The notes under the pieces are model-generated. The model had not been told where the DNA came from. It was given only the letters and a program-made list of their open reading frames with translations, and did no database searches. This document shows, piece after piece, positions 36,907 to 46,685 of a stretch of 64,000 nt of DNA (the stretch's first letter is position 1; each line of letters begins with the position of its first letter). The translations under genes were made by a program, and so were the position numbers. This stretch comes from Herbaspirillum sp. WKF16 (GTDB taxonomy: Bacteria > Pseudomonadota > Gammaproteobacteria > Burkholderiales > Burkholderiaceae_D): positions 1,736,001 through 1,800,000 of the forward strand of contig NZ_CP118632.1 in NCBI RefSeq assembly GCF_028993615.1, written 5' to 3'.

Positions 36907-36931
36907 CTTGCGTTCCTCATTTCTTCAGCGC

Positions 36932-38554
36932 TCAGGCGGCGCCGGAATTGGCGGCGGGATTGATCGGCGGCGGCAGCGCATTGCCGGCCCCGGCCTCTTT
37001 GTCCTGCGTCTCCCAGTGGTACTTGCCGGTATGCAGGCTGCTCGGGCCGCGACGGGCGTACTTGATCATCAGGGTCATCTCCACCACCAGCAGGAAGGTG
37101 TAGAACAGGATGAAGCCGGCCAGGCTGAAGTACAGGTTGCCAGGCTGCAGCGAGGAGGCCGACAGGTGCGTGGGCAGCACGCCGGCGATGGTCCACGGCT
37201 GGCGGCCGTACTCGGCCACGATCCAGCCCAGCTCGGCGGCGATCCACGGCAGCGGGATGGCGCACACCGCCAGCCTGAGCAGCCAGCGCTGCGGCGCCAG
37301 CTGCTTCTTGCCCAGGAACCACACCGACGCGGCGAAGATGAACAGCATCAGGAAGCCGATCGCCACCATGCCGCGGAACGACCAGAACAGCGGCGCCACC
37401 TTCGGGATCGTGTCATTCACGGCGCTGGCGATCTGCGCGGGCGTGGCGTCGACCACGTTGTTGGTGTACTTCTTGAGCAGCAGGCCGTAGCCGAGGTCTT
37501 TCTTGTGCGCCTCGAAGGCCGCGCGCGCCGCGGGCGACTTGTCGCCGGACTTGAGCCGGGACAGCGCGGCGTAGGCCAGCATGCCGTTGCGGATGCGACC
37601 CTCATGCTCCCGCTTGAGGTCCTTGATGCCCATGACCTGGGTATCGGCCGAACGGGTGGCGATCAGGCCCAGCACGTAGGGTATCTTCACCGCGTAATCG
37701 GTGCGCTGCTCGCGGTCGTTGGGCAGGCCGAACAGCGTCAGTCCGGCCGGGGCGGGGTGGGTGTCCCATTCCGCCTCGATGGCGGCCAGCTTGACCTTGT
37801 TGACCTCGCCGGCGGTGTAGCCGGACTCGTCGCCCAGCACGATCACCGAGAGCGTCGCCGCCAGGCCGAAGCCGGCCGCCACCGCGAAGGAGCGCAGCGC
37901 GAAGGCGGTGTCGCGGGCCTTGAGCAGGTACCAGGCCGACACGCCCAGCACGAACATGGAGGCGGTCACGTAGCCGGCCGCCACCGTGTGCACGAACTTG
38001 ACCTGGGCCACCGGGTTGAAGATCACCTCGGTCATGCTGACCAGCTCCATGCGCATGGTTTCATAGTTGAACTCGGCGCCGACCGGATTGTTCATCCAGC
38101 CGTTGGCGATCAGGATCCACAGCGCCGACAGGCTCGAGCCCAGCGCCACCAGGAAGGTCACCATCAGGTGCTGCTTGCGCGAGAGCTTGTCCCAGCCGAA
38201 GAAGAACAGGCCGACGAAGGTCGACTCCAGGAAGAACGCCGCCAGGCCCTCGATGGCCAGCGGCGTGCCGAAGATGTCGCCCACGTAGTGCGAGTAGTAG
38301 GACCAGTTGGTGCCGAACTGGAATTCGAGCGTGATGCCGGTGGCCACGCCCATGGCGAAGTTGATGCCGAACAGCTTGCCCCAGAAGCGGGTCATGTCCT
38401 TGTAGATGGGGCTGCCGGTCATGACGTAGACCGATTCCATGATCACCAGGATCCAGGACAGGCCCAGCGTGAGCGGGACGAACAGAAAGTGATACAGCGC
38501 CGTCACGGCGAACTGCAGCCGCGACAGCGAAACGACTTCATCGATCGGAACCAT
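36932..38554 (-). CDS. cydA: Cytochrome bd ubiquinol oxidase subunit I
   Basis: A 540-residue subunit carrying hemes b558, b595 and d and the quinol site. The N-terminal RLQFAVTALYHFLFVPLTLG segment includes the conserved heme histidine (His22), and the long Q-loop lies between helices 6 and 7 (KIPYVLGLIATRSADTQVMGI region). The terminal oxidase reduces oxygen with high affinity at low oxygen. GGAG precedes the ATG at 38554, which is three bases after the cydP stop. Confidence 0.97.
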   Translation of the reverse strand: MVPIDEVVSLSRLQFAVTALYHFLFVPLTLGLSWILVIMESVYVMTGSPIYKDMTRFWGKLFGINFAMGVATGITLEFQFGTNWSYYSHYVGDIFGTPLAIEGLAAFFLESTFVGLFFFGWDKLSRKQHLMVTFLVALGSSLSALWILIANGWMNNPVGAEFNYETMRMELVSMTEVIFNPVAQVKFVHTVAAGYVTASMFVLGVSAWYLLKARDTAFALRSFAVAAGFGLAATLSVIVLGDESGYTAGEVNKVKLAAIEAEWDTHPAPAGLTLFGLPNDREQRTDYAVKIPYVLGLIATRSADTQVMGIKDLKREHEGRIRNGMLAYAALSRLKSGDKSPAARAAFEAHKKDLGYGLLLKKYTNNVVDATPAQIASAVNDTIPKVAPLFWSFRGMVAIGFLMLFIFAASVWFLGKKQLAPQRWLLRLAVCAIPLPWIAAELGWIVAEYGRQPWTIAGVLPTHLSASSLQPGNLYFSLAGFILFYTFLLVVEMTLMIKYARRGPSSLHTGKYHWETQDKEAGAGNALPPPINPAANSGAA

Positions 38555-38557
38555 GTG

Positions 38558-38800
38558 TTACTCCGGTGTGTTGGGTGTGTCAGGCAGGGCGGAATGCGTG
38601 GAGGGCGCGGGCGCCGCGGCCGGCGAGAGCATGCGTTGCTCCACGCTGGCCGTCGGCATGCGCATGTGCTTGGCCTCGGGATGGGCGAAGAAGGTCCTTG
38701 CCAGCACCGTGAGCAGCGCCAGCTTGACGATCAGCAGCAGGGTGATTTCGACTCCCAGCGGCAGCTGGGTCAGTCGGGGCAGCTTGCCTGGGAATCGCAT
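38558..38800 (-). CDS. cydP: Cytochrome oxidase small subunit CydP
   Basis: An 80-residue protein with one membrane helix (about residues 17-36) after a PLGVEITLLL start. This matches the betaproteobacterial CydP family that precedes cydA. The C-terminal half is Pro/Ala rich and poorly conserved. It sits between gbsR and cydA with three-base gaps on both sides, so all four genes are translationally linked. Its role in the oxidase is presumed from position. Confidence 0.8.
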   Translation of the reverse strand: MRFPGKLPRLTQLPLGVEITLLLIVKLALLTVLARTFFAHPEAKHMRMPTASVEQRMLSPAAAPAPSTHSALPDTPNTPE

Positions 38801-38803
38801 GTC

Positions 38804-39427
38804 TTACTCCTTGTCGGGCGCGCCCGGCGTAGCCGGCGCATCGGCCGCGTTGTCTGCGGCAGCCTCGGCGCGCGGTGCGCCGAAGCGGAACTTCTCGCGC
38901 ACGTCGAGCAGCTTCTTGACCTTGGAACCCATCTTCATCAGCGACACCAGGGTCTCCGGCGAGAGGCGCTGGACGTCGTCGAACCAGGAGCTGGAGAGCT
39001 CGATGAGCTCGTACATGTCGCGCATGCGCTTCTGGGTTTCGCGGTCGCCGGGGCCGTTGGGCTGCTCCAGCAAGGCGTCGCGCAGCATCGAGAGCGTCGG
39101 CTCGATCTCGCGGCGGCGGCGCTCTTCCAGCAGGGCCTTGAAGATGTCCCAGATGTCGCCCGGCGGTTCGAAGTATTCGCGGCGGTCGTTCGGTCGGTGC
39201 AGCAGCTTCACCAGGCGCCAGGATTGCAGCTCCTTCAAGCCCATGCTGACGTTGGAGCGGGAGAAGCTGAGGTACTCGGCGATCTCGTCGGCGTTGAGCG
39301 GACGGCCGCAGATGTAGAGCAGGGCGTAGATCTGGCCGACGGTGCGGTTGATGCCCCAGCGGCTCCCCATTTCGCCGAAATGGCTGATGAAGCGCTGCAT
39401 CAACGGGGTCAAGGTATTGGTTTCCAT
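38804..39427 (-). CDS. GbsR/MarR-family regulator of the cyd operon
   Basis: A 207-residue GbsR-type regulator. The winged helix-turn-helix is at about residues 28-80 (VGQIYALLYICGRPLNADEI then AEYLSFSRSNVSMGLKELQSW), followed by a helical dimerisation part and an Ala/Pro-rich tail. It is first in the gbsR-cydP-cydA-cydB-cydX operon. A perfect 18-bp palindrome stands 20 bp before its start, so it probably represses its own operon. The signal is unknown. Confidence 0.87.
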   Translation of the reverse strand: METNTLTPLMQRFISHFGEMGSRWGINRTVGQIYALLYICGRPLNADEIAEYLSFSRSNVSMGLKELQSWRLVKLLHRPNDRREYFEPPGDIWDIFKALLEERRRREIEPTLSMLRDALLEQPNGPGDRETQKRMRDMYELIELSSSWFDDVQRLSPETLVSLMKMGSKVKKLLDVREKFRFGAPRAEAAADNAADAPATPGAPDKE

Positions 39428-39446
39428 GATTTCGATTATTTTGAAT

Positions 39447-39464
39447 TTTCAGTAATTACTGAAA
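39447..39464. promoter_or_regulatory. Perfect palindromic operator of the cyd operon
   Basis: TTTCAGTAATTACTGAAA is a perfect 18-bp palindrome 20 bp upstream of the GbsR-type regulator. It is the obvious binding site for autoregulation. Confidence 0.8.
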
Positions 39465-39624
39465 TTTAAAACAATTGGACGGCCCCGGACAAGGACACAA
39501 GCCCATCAATTTCCTGATAACAGTCATCACTGGCAAGAATGAGCCAGAGCCGGCGCGGGGCGCAGGCCGTGGCACGCCGGCGGCGACGGTGCGGGAATGT
39601 CGCATCCGTGTCACCGCGGCAAAC

Positions 39625-39642
39625 AGTTTCAATAATGAAACT
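39625..39642. promoter_or_regulatory. Second palindrome with TTTCA/TGAAA half-sites
   Basis: AGTTTCA-ATAA-TGAAACT, 7-bp arms, about 180 bp upstream of the first operator. It shares the half-sites TTTCA and TGAAA but with a shorter spacer. It may be a second regulator site. Confidence 0.4.
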
Positions 39643-39778
39643 ATTTATCGTGACGACGGGGCGGATGGCATCGCGCCCATGCGGACTTCCCGGTTCCGCA
39701 AGGCGCAGCCCTGTCGCGCTGCATGGCAACATTCTCCCGCTTTCCTACACGTACAGAAGAGCTCGGCCGATAGGACGT

Positions 39779-39792
39779 TTGATGTCGATCAA
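39779..39792. promoter_or_regulatory. Perfect FNR/ANR box
   Basis: TTGAT-GTCG-ATCAA matches the FNR-family consensus exactly. It is 352 bp upstream of the cyd operon start and 139 bp upstream of the permease start. Oxygen control of one or both is likely; which one depends on the transcription start. The 503-bp gap 39428-39930 holds these sites and no gene. Confidence 0.7.
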
Positions 39793-39930
39793 ATACGCTG
39801 TTCACGATCCCGGAGTGCGCGCACACGACGGCGCCCGGCGCCATCGGCGCATCGCCGGGTTGCTTCAGGGAAGGCCGGCGCCAGGGGCTGCGCCGGGCCT
39901 TCCGCTCTCATCCCCGTTCAAGGACTGCCT

Positions 39931-41085
39931 ATGTTGGGTTTCGATTTCCGCGTCGCCAGGATCGTCTGGACCGTGTTCCTGGTGGCCTTGCTGCTGTATG
40001 TCACCTACACCGTTTCATCCACGCTGCTGGTGCTGGTGTTCGCCGTTTTCTTCAGCTACCTGGTGTATCCGATGGTGGAACTGGTGGAGCGCGTGCGCCC
40101 GCGCCGGGTGCCGCGCACGGTGTCGATCGCGCTGGTGTTCATGCTGGTGATCGCGGTGGCGGCGGCGGTCACCGCCGTGTTCGGTTCGCGCATCCAGGAC
40201 GAGGCCCTGCACCTGAGCGAACAGTTGCCGGCGCTGCTGCGCTCCAACGACATGGTCTCGCGCATTCCCTTGCCCGGCTTCGCGGAGCCGCTGCGCGCGC
40301 GCATCCTGGGCTTCGTGCGCGACCAGTTGGCCAACGGCACCGACCAGGCCATGCCGCTGGCCAAGCAGTTCGGCGTCTCCGTGATGCACGCGGCCAGCAA
40401 CTTGATCTACCTGGTGCTGGTGCCGGTAATCAGCTTCCTGCTGATCAAGGAAGCGCCGGCCATGCGCGACGAGATGCTGTCCTGGATGAGCCGCGCCAAC
40501 CGCCGCCTGTGGGACCACATCATCAAGGACCTCGACGTGCTGCTCTCGCGCTACGTGCGGGCCTTGCTGTTCCTCTCGATCGCCACGCTGGTGGCCTACA
40601 GCATCGCCTTCTCGCTGATGGGCGTGCCGTACTCGATGCTGCTGGCCGGGCTGGCGGCGGTGCTGGAATTCATCCCCTTCGCCGGGCCGCTGGCGGCCAG
40701 TGCGGCGGCCCTGGTGGTGGCCGGTTTCAGCGGCTACGACCACCTGCTGTGGCTGCTCGGCTTCATCGTCGCCTACCGCGTCTTCCAGGATTACGTGCTC
40801 AATCCCTACCTCATGAGCGAGGGCGTGGAGGTGAGCCCGCTGATGGTGATCCTGGGCCTGCTGGCCGGCGACCAGTTGGGCGGCGTGGCCGGCATCTTCC
40901 TCTCGGTGCCGGCGATGGCGGCGCTGAAGATCATCTTCACCCGCGCCTCGGCGGCGCAAAAGCTGCGCCGCGAAGCGGAAGCGCGCGAGGCCCAGCTCGC
41001 CGAGGCTCAGCTTGAGGCCGAGGCGCAGGAGCGGCAGAACGCGCCGCCGGTGGTGGTGCAGGTCAATATCGGTGACAAGACATAG
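39931..41085 (+). CDS. AI-2E family transporter (PerM/TqsA-like)
   Basis: A 384-residue membrane protein with about eight helices in the AI-2 exporter-like superfamily. Conserved elements include GLAAVLEFIPFAGPLAASAAA and QDYVLNPYLMSEGVEVSPL. Substrates of this superfamily vary (AI-2, Na+/H+ and others), so none is assigned. The last 45 residues are a charged Ala/Glu-rich tail. AAGGA precedes the ATG at 39931; the longer frame upstream is intergenic. Confidence 0.82.
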   Translation: MLGFDFRVARIVWTVFLVALLLYVTYTVSSTLLVLVFAVFFSYLVYPMVELVERVRPRRVPRTVSIALVFMLVIAVAAAVTAVFGSRIQDEALHLSEQLPALLRSNDMVSRIPLPGFAEPLRARILGFVRDQLANGTDQAMPLAKQFGVSVMHAASNLIYLVLVPVISFLLIKEAPAMRDEMLSWMSRANRRLWDHIIKDLDVLLSRYVRALLFLSIATLVAYSIAFSLMGVPYSMLLAGLAAVLEFIPFAGPLAASAAALVVAGFSGYDHLLWLLGFIVAYRVFQDYVLNPYLMSEGVEVSPLMVILGLLAGDQLGGVAGIFLSVPAMAALKIIFTRASAAQKLRREAEAREAQLAEAQLEAEAQERQNAPPVVVQVNIGDKT

Positions 41086-41096
41086 GCAGCTGCGGC

Positions 41097-41272
41097 AAAC
41101 GCCACTGGGTTCCTGCTTGCGCAGGAACGGCAAGGAGTGGGGGGCTAGGGCGCACGGAGGTGTTGGCTATTTCCGCAGTGTCGTCCCTGCGAAAGCAGGG
41201 ACCCAGCGTCGCTCAACGGCCGTCGCTGCGCGGAAAACGTCACGGGGTTCCTGCTTTCGCAGGAACGACAGG
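41097..41272. repeat. Dispersed palindromic repeat, three modules
   Basis: Modules at about 41102-41130, 41178-41212 and 41240-41272 (cores GGGTTCCTGCTTGCGCAGGA, GTCCCTGCGAAAGCAGGGAC and GGGTTCCTGCTTTCGCAGGA) belong to the family of the 15290-16262 array. They lie between the convergent transporter and histidine-kinase genes. Confidence 0.85.
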
Positions 41273-41310
41273 GAACGGGGAATCCTGACGCAAGGCGGTT
41301 CGATTGCTTC

Positions 41311-42747
41311 TCAGCGCCCAGCCGGCGGGAAACTCAGCGTAAACCGTATCCACCCCGGCTGCGGACATTCCACCGTCGCCGTGCCCCGGTGCAGGGCCAT
41401 GATGGCCTTGACGATGGCCAGTCCCAGGCCGTTGGATTCGGTGAAGGCGCTGCGCGAACGGTCGCCGCGATAGAAGCGGTCGAACATGCGCACCATGACG
41501 TGGGGCGTGGCGTCGTCGCTGCGGTTCTCGACGATGATGCTGCTGCCGGCATCGTCGCCGCGCGCGGTGATGCGCAGCGCCGTGTTCGCCTCGCCATAGC
41601 GCACGGCATTGATCACCAGGTTGCTCACCGCGCGGCGCCACATGACCAGGTTGGCGCAGCATACGCCTTGGGCATCGAGCTCGAAGCGCATGCCGCGTTC
41701 GTCGGCGATGCCTTCGAAGTAGTCGGCGATCCGGCCCAGTTCGTCGGCCAGGTCCAGCGGCGCGCATTCCACCGCCAGCGTGGCGTGGTCGGCCTGGGCC
41801 AGGAACATGATGTTCTCGACGATGCGCGACAGGCGCTGCAACTCTTCCACATTCGATTCCAGCAACTGCTCGTACTCTTCCGGCGTGCGGCGTTGTCCCA
41901 GCGCCACCTGGCTCTGGCCCATCAGCACGTTGATCGGGGTGCGGATCTCGTGCGCCAGGTCGCCGGAGAACTGCGAGAGATGTTCGTAGCCGGCTTCCAG
42001 CCGGTCCAGCATGGCGTTGAAGGAAACCGCCGCGCGCCGCAGTTCCTCTGGCATCCCTTCCTGTTCCAGCCGCATCGAGAGGCGGTCGGGCGTGATTTGC
42101 GCGGCGCGCCGGCTCATGTCCTCCAGCGGGCGCAGGCCGCGCCGAAGCAGCACGAAGCCGAGCAGGGCGGTGATCAGCACCGCGCCGGCGGCGGCGCCGG
42201 CGATGCGCCAGCGATAGGCGCGCATCATGCTCGCCTCTTGCACCATGACGTAGGCGGCCACGATCTCCACCGTGTCGCCGCCATCGTGGCCGAGCCCGGG
42301 CTTGCCTACCTCGGCCAGCGCCGAGACCCAGCGCACCCGCACGCCGTCGGCGCGCGTGCTGGTGAAGATGTCGGCGGAGGACACCGGCGTGCCCACCGGG
42401 ATGGGCTCCATCTCCGGCGGCACCAAGCGATCGGGATTGCTTTGGATGAAGGGCGCCTCGCCGCGGCGGCGGAAGATGCGCACGTCCTGCTCGTTGCCCA
42501 TCATGCTTTCGAACAGCGCCGGCCGCTGCTCCATCTGCTCGACGTTGTAGAGGTCGTGCATCAGGTTGCGGAAGTGCTCGACCCGTCCGATCAGCGCCTG
42601 GTCGGCGCGCAACTCCAACGCGGCGGCGGCCGAGCCGTTCAGGTACAGGCCCAGGCCGCCCACCACCAGGCAAGCCAGCAGCGAGAACAGCGCCGTGACG
42701 CGCGCGGCCAGGGTCCAGCCGCGCGCCGTGGATGCCGGCGCCGTCAT
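41311..42747 (-). CDS. hprS: Sensor histidine kinase, HprS/CusS-like
   Basis: A 478-residue membrane sensor. One membrane helix near residues 14-36, a periplasmic domain, a second helix near 178-200, HAMP, then the H-box [12 protein letters not shown]-box and G-box ([17 protein letters not shown]) of the heavy-metal-sensor subgroup. Its ATG overlaps the stop of the response regulator gene. The neighbouring msrPQ genes match the E. coli HprRS (YedVW)-msrPQ layout, which answers to peroxide and hypochlorous acid. A copper-sensing CusS role is the alternative. Confidence 0.85.
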   Translation of the reverse strand: MTAPASTARGWTLAARVTALFSLLACLVVGGLGLYLNGSAAAALELRADQALIGRVEHFRNLMHDLYNVEQMEQRPALFESMMGNEQDVRIFRRRGEAPFIQSNPDRLVPPEMEPIPVGTPVSSADIFTSTRADGVRVRWVSALAEVGKPGLGHDGGDTVEIVAAYVMVQEASMMRAYRWRIAGAAAGAVLITALLGFVLLRRGLRPLEDMSRRAAQITPDRLSMRLEQEGMPEELRRAAVSFNAMLDRLEAGYEHLSQFSGDLAHEIRTPINVLMGQSQVALGQRRTPEEYEQLLESNVEELQRLSRIVENIMFLAQADHATLAVECAPLDLADELGRIADYFEGIADERGMRFELDAQGVCCANLVMWRRAVSNLVINAVRYGEANTALRITARGDDAGSSIIVENRSDDATPHVMVRMFDRFYRGDRSRSAFTESNGLGLAIVKAIMALHRGTATVECPQPGWIRFTLSFPPAGR

Positions 42748-43415
42748 GGATTCTCGGAGAACATGTAGCCCACGCTGCGCACCGTGTGGATCAGCTTCTT
42801 CTCGAACGGCGCATCGATCTTGGCGCGCAGGCGCTTGATGGCGACGTCGACCACGTTGGTGTCGCTGTCGAAGTTCATGTCCCAGATCTGCGAGGCGATC
42901 ACGCTGCGCGAGAGCGCCTCGTCGCGGCGCTTGATCAGCAGGTGCAGCAGCATGAACTCCTTGTTGGTCAGCGCGATGTTGACGCCCTGGCGCGTGACCT
43001 TGTGGCGCACGTGGTCCAGCTGCAGGTCGGCGATCTCCAGCACCTCGGCCTCGCGCACCACGCCGCGCCGCAGCAGCGTGCGGATGCGCAGCACCAGCTC
43101 GGTGAAGGAGAAGGGCTTGACCAGGTAGTCGTCGGCGCCCAGCTGCAGGCCGCGGATGCGGTCGTCGACATGGTCCTTGGCGGTCAGGAACAGCACCGGC
43201 AGGTCGCGCTTGGCGCGCAGCGCGCTCATCACCTGCCAGCCGTCGATGCCGGGCAGCATCACGTCCAGCACCACCAGCTCGTAGTCCTGCTCCAGCGCCA
43301 TGTGCAGGCCGTCGGCGCCGTTGCGCGCGAGGTCGACCGCATAGCCGGACTCGCGCAGTCCCTTCCTGAGGTAGTCGCCGGTCTTGGGGTCGTCTTCGAT
43401 TACGAGAATGGCCAT
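42744..43415 (-). CDS. hprR: OmpR-family response regulator, HprR/CusR-like
   Basis: A 223-residue regulator. The receiver domain has the phosphorylation site Asp51 (VVLDVMLPG), Thr/Ala and Lys switch residues (FLTAKDH, DYLVKPF). The C-terminal winged helix ends in the usual [14 protein letters not shown] segment and RSVGYMF. It is divergent from msrP, and the inverted repeat ATGACAA-N2-TTGTCAT between them is the known recognition sequence of HprR and CusR. The kinase gene overlaps its stop. Confidence 0.9.
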   Translation of the reverse strand: MAILVIEDDPKTGDYLRKGLRESGYAVDLARNGADGLHMALEQDYELVVLDVMLPGIDGWQVMSALRAKRDLPVLFLTAKDHVDDRIRGLQLGADDYLVKPFSFTELVLRIRTLLRRGVVREAEVLEIADLQLDHVRHKVTRQGVNIALTNKEFMLLHLLIKRRDEALSRSVIASQIWDMNFDSDTNVVDVAIKRLRAKIDAPFEKKLIHTVRSVGYMFSENP

Positions 43416-43490
43416 GCTGTGGTATTTGCCGAAAGGCTTGTCGGATTTGGAGAAATGCAGCAAATTCTAGCAATGGCGCGGTTTTTCTTC

Positions 43491-43506
43491 ATGACAAAAT
43501 TGTCAT
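43491..43506. promoter_or_regulatory. HprR/CusR box between hprR and msrP
   Basis: ATGACAA-AA-TTGTCAT, 7-bp arms with 2-bp spacer, is identical to the core of the E. coli CusR/HprR box. It lies 76 bp from the hprR start and 105 bp from the msrP start, so it can serve both promoters. Confidence 0.85.
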
Positions 43507-43610
43507 CAGATTGCCACCCGGATGTCACCCCATCGCTTTTAACATGGCCACACGTCGCAAAGGCGAGGCCGCCGACGTTGCATCAACCCCATTTTTTGCC
43601 GGAGCGCACC

Positions 43611-44579
43611 ATGCTGATCAAGATCCGTCCAGACCAGATCGACATCCCGACCTCGTCGGAAATCACGCCCAGGGAGATTTACCTGGGCCGCCGCAGTTTC
43701 ATGGCGAAGATGGCGGCGGGCGCGGCCCTGGCCGGCGGCTTCGGCGCGTTTCCCGAGGCCTTCGCGCAGCAGGGGCGCAAGCTGCCCGCCAAACTCAACA
43801 ACGCCTTCGCGGTGATGGACAAGCAGACCGCCTACAAGGACGCCACCACCTACAACAACTACTACGAGTTCGGCACCGACAAGGCCGATCCGGCCAAGAA
43901 CGCCGGCACCCTCAAGACGGCCCCGTGGACGGTGGACATCGAGGGCGAGGTCAAGAAGCCCTTCACCCTGGACCTGGATGCGCTGATGAAGCTGGCGCCG
44001 CTGGAGGAGCGCGTCTACCGCCTGCGCTGCGTGGAAGGCTGGTCGATGGTGATCCCGTGGATCGGCTATTCGCTGTCGGCGCTGATCAAGAAGGCCGAGC
44101 CCACCGCCAACGCCAAGTACGTGGAGTTCGTCACCCTGGCCGACAAGAAGCAGATGCCCGGCCTCTACGATCCGGTGCTGAACTGGCCCTATCGCGAGGG
44201 CCTGCGCATGGATGAGGCCAATCATCCGCTGGCGCTCCTGACCTTCGGCATGTACGGCGAGGTGCTGCCCAACCAGAACGGCGCGCCGGTGCGCATCATC
44301 TTGCCGTGGAAGTACGGTTTCAAGTCGGCCAAGTCCATCGTCAAGATCCGCTTCGTCAAGGAAGAACCCAAGACCGCCTGGAACATGTACGCCGCGCAGG
44401 AGTACGGTTTCTATTCCAACGTCAATCCCAACGTCGATCACCCGCGCTGGTCGCAGGCCACCGAGCGCCGCATCGGCGAGGACGGCTTCTTTTCGCCCAA
44501 GCGCAAGACGCTGATGTTCAACGGCTATAACGACGTCGCCGGCCTGTATTCGGGCATGGACCTGCGCAAGTATTTCTGA
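43611..44579 (+). CDS. msrP: Periplasmic methionine sulfoxide reductase, molybdoenzyme subunit
   Basis: A 322-residue periplasmic enzyme (formerly YedY) that repairs oxidised methionines in envelope proteins. A Tat signal with [12 protein letters not shown] lies at 26-37, exported by the Tat system. The molybdenum ligand is Cys140 in [11 protein letters not shown]. The conserved C-terminal LFNGY-type end is [20 protein letters not shown]. Electrons come from MsrQ, encoded 18 bp later. Confidence 0.96.
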   Translation: MLIKIRPDQIDIPTSSEITPREIYLGRRSFMAKMAAGAALAGGFGAFPEAFAQQGRKLPAKLNNAFAVMDKQTAYKDATTYNNYYEFGTDKADPAKNAGTLKTAPWTVDIEGEVKKPFTLDLDALMKLAPLEERVYRLRCVEGWSMVIPWIGYSLSALIKKAEPTANAKYVEFVTLADKKQMPGLYDPVLNWPYREGLRMDEANHPLALLTFGMYGEVLPNQNGAPVRIILPWKYGFKSAKSIVKIRFVKEEPKTAWNMYAAQEYGFYSNVNPNVDHPRWSQATERRIGEDGFFSPKRKTLMFNGYNDVAGLYSGMDLRKYF

Positions 44580-44597
44580 TCCCTGACGAGGCCCCCC

Positions 44598-45248
44598 ATG
44601 CAACTCGCTCCCGCCGCCCTCCGCAACCTTGCGCCGCGCACCGTCACCGTGCTGTGGTGGGTAGCGCTGGCGCTGGCCTTCGCGCCGCTGGCGCGCCTGG
44701 TGGGGCTGGGTTTCACCGGCGGGCTGGGCGCCAATCCGCTGGAGTTCATCACCCACAGCACCGGCGACTGGACGCTCTACCTGTTCTGCATCACGCTGGC
44801 CGTCACGCCGCTGCGCAAGCTGACCGGCATGAACTGGCTGATCAGGATGCGTCGCATGCTGGGCCTGATGGCCTTCCTCTACCTGTGCCTGCACTTCACC
44901 ACCTTCGTCTGGTTCGACCACTTCTTCGACCTGGGCGAGATCTGGAAGGACATCGTCAAGCGGCCCTTCATCACGGTCGGCGTGCTGGCCCTGGCGCTGA
45001 CCATCCCGCTGGCCGTGACCAGCACCAACGGCATGGTGCGCCGGCTGGGCGGCAAGCGCTGGCAGGCGCTGCACAAGCTGATCTACCTGATCGTGCCGCT
45101 GGGCGTGCTGCATTACTGGTGGGACAAGTCGGGCAAGAACCTGATCGCGCAGCCGCTGCTGTTCGCCGTGCTGGTGGGCGTGCTGCTGGCGCTGCGCGTG
45201 CTGTGGCGCCAGGGCAAGAAGGCCGGCGCGCCGGCCACGCGCTCCTGA
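44598..45248 (+). CDS. msrQ: Heme-binding membrane subunit of MsrPQ
   Basis: A 216-residue inner-membrane b-type cytochrome (formerly YedZ) with about six helices. It takes electrons from the quinone pool (or a flavin reductase) to MsrP. Heme-ligand histidines are in LYLCLHFTTFVW, KLIYLIVPLGVLHYWW and the STGDWTLYLFCITLAVTPLRK family segment. It follows msrP by 18 bp in one operon. Confidence 0.95.
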   Translation: MQLAPAALRNLAPRTVTVLWWVALALAFAPLARLVGLGFTGGLGANPLEFITHSTGDWTLYLFCITLAVTPLRKLTGMNWLIRMRRMLGLMAFLYLCLHFTTFVWFDHFFDLGEIWKDIVKRPFITVGVLALALTIPLAVTSTNGMVRRLGGKRWQALHKLIYLIVPLGVLHYWWDKSGKNLIAQPLLFAVLVGVLLALRVLWRQGKKAGAPATRS

Positions 45249-45315
45249 CGGGGCAGGGCGCAGCGCGCCGAACAGTCATTCCAATATCGTCGTCATTTTT
45301 GCTCCGGAGAAAGCC

Positions 45316-46020
<705 letters not shown>

Positions 46021-46044
46021 CGCGCTGAACCGGTTGCTTGCCAA

Positions 46045-46077
46045 GGGCCGTATCGCCTCGCGCGATGCGGCCTTTTT
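46045..46077 (+). terminator. Terminator of the msrPQA unit
   Basis: GGCCGTATCGC pairs with GCGATGCGGCC (46046-46072, one T-G pair), with a six-T run. Confidence 0.88.
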
Positions 46078-46089
46078 TATTTGCCGCGC

Positions 46090-46105
46090 GTGACAGATTT
46101 GTCAT
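46090..46105. promoter_or_regulatory. Second HprR/CusR-like box
   Basis: GTGACAG-AT-TTGTCAT keeps the TGACA and TTGTCAT arms of the site at 43491-43506. A further TTGTCAT lies 11 bp downstream (46110-46116). It stands 67 bp before the DUF305 gene, placing that gene in the same regulon. Confidence 0.65.
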
Positions 46106-46172
46106 TCGATTGTCATCCGATGGTTGCCGCCCGCTGCCTACACTGGCCGCATCACTTGACCGAGGAGACAGC

Positions 46173-46640
46173 ATGAACGCAGCCCCCCAAGCGGCACGCC
46201 CAGGGCCCCACAACAAGCTGCACCGGCTGCTGCTGGCGGCCTGCGTCATCGCGCCCTTGTCGGCCGCGGTGCTGGCGCACGATATGTCCGACATGCGCGG
46301 CGGCCACGACATGCACGCAAAGGCGCAGCAGGATGCCGCGCCGCCGGTGTTCGTCGCCAGCACCGCCAAGCCCTTCGACGGCCTGATGGACGACGCCATG
46401 AACGTGATGGACCACGGCATGAAGCAAGCGCCGATGAACGGCGACGCCGGGCACGATTTCGTGGCCATGATGCTGCCGCACCACCAGGGCGCGGTGGACA
46501 TGGCCAAGGCGGTGCTGCTGTACAGCCAGGATCCCGAGCTGCGCAACCTGGCGCTGGGCATCATCGCCGAGCAGAGCAACGAGATCCAGGTGATGCAGGC
46601 CTGGTTGAAGCGCCACGGCTACCCCTCCACGGCGCCCTGA
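46173..46640 (+). CDS. Secreted DUF305-family protein, Met/His-rich
   Basis: A 155-residue secreted protein. Residues 1-36 form a signal peptide; the mature N-terminus is rich in Met, His and Asp (AHDMSDMRGGHDMHAK). The DUF305 core includes DFVAMMLPHHQGAVDMAKAVLLY and EIQVMQAWLKRHG, with paired histidines as in this four-helix, ferritin-like family. Members often sit with copper genes; metal binding is inference. AGGAG precedes the ATG at 46173. Confidence 0.85.
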   Translation: MNAAPQAARPGPHNKLHRLLLAACVIAPLSAAVLAHDMSDMRGGHDMHAKAQQDAAPPVFVASTAKPFDGLMDDAMNVMDHGMKQAPMNGDAGHDFVAMMLPHHQGAVDMAKAVLLYSQDPELRNLALGIIAEQSNEIQVMQAWLKRHGYPSTAP

Positions 46641-46685
46641 TCGGCAACTCCTTCCTTCCCCCCACCCAACGAGAGACAAGCAACG

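Noticed and set aside
36908..39469. An 853-codon plus-strand frame opposite cydA and cydB
   Set aside because: The opposite strand carries canonical CydA, CydB, CydP and a GbsR-type regulator with good ribosome sites; this frame is a shadow rich in Gln, His and Arg.
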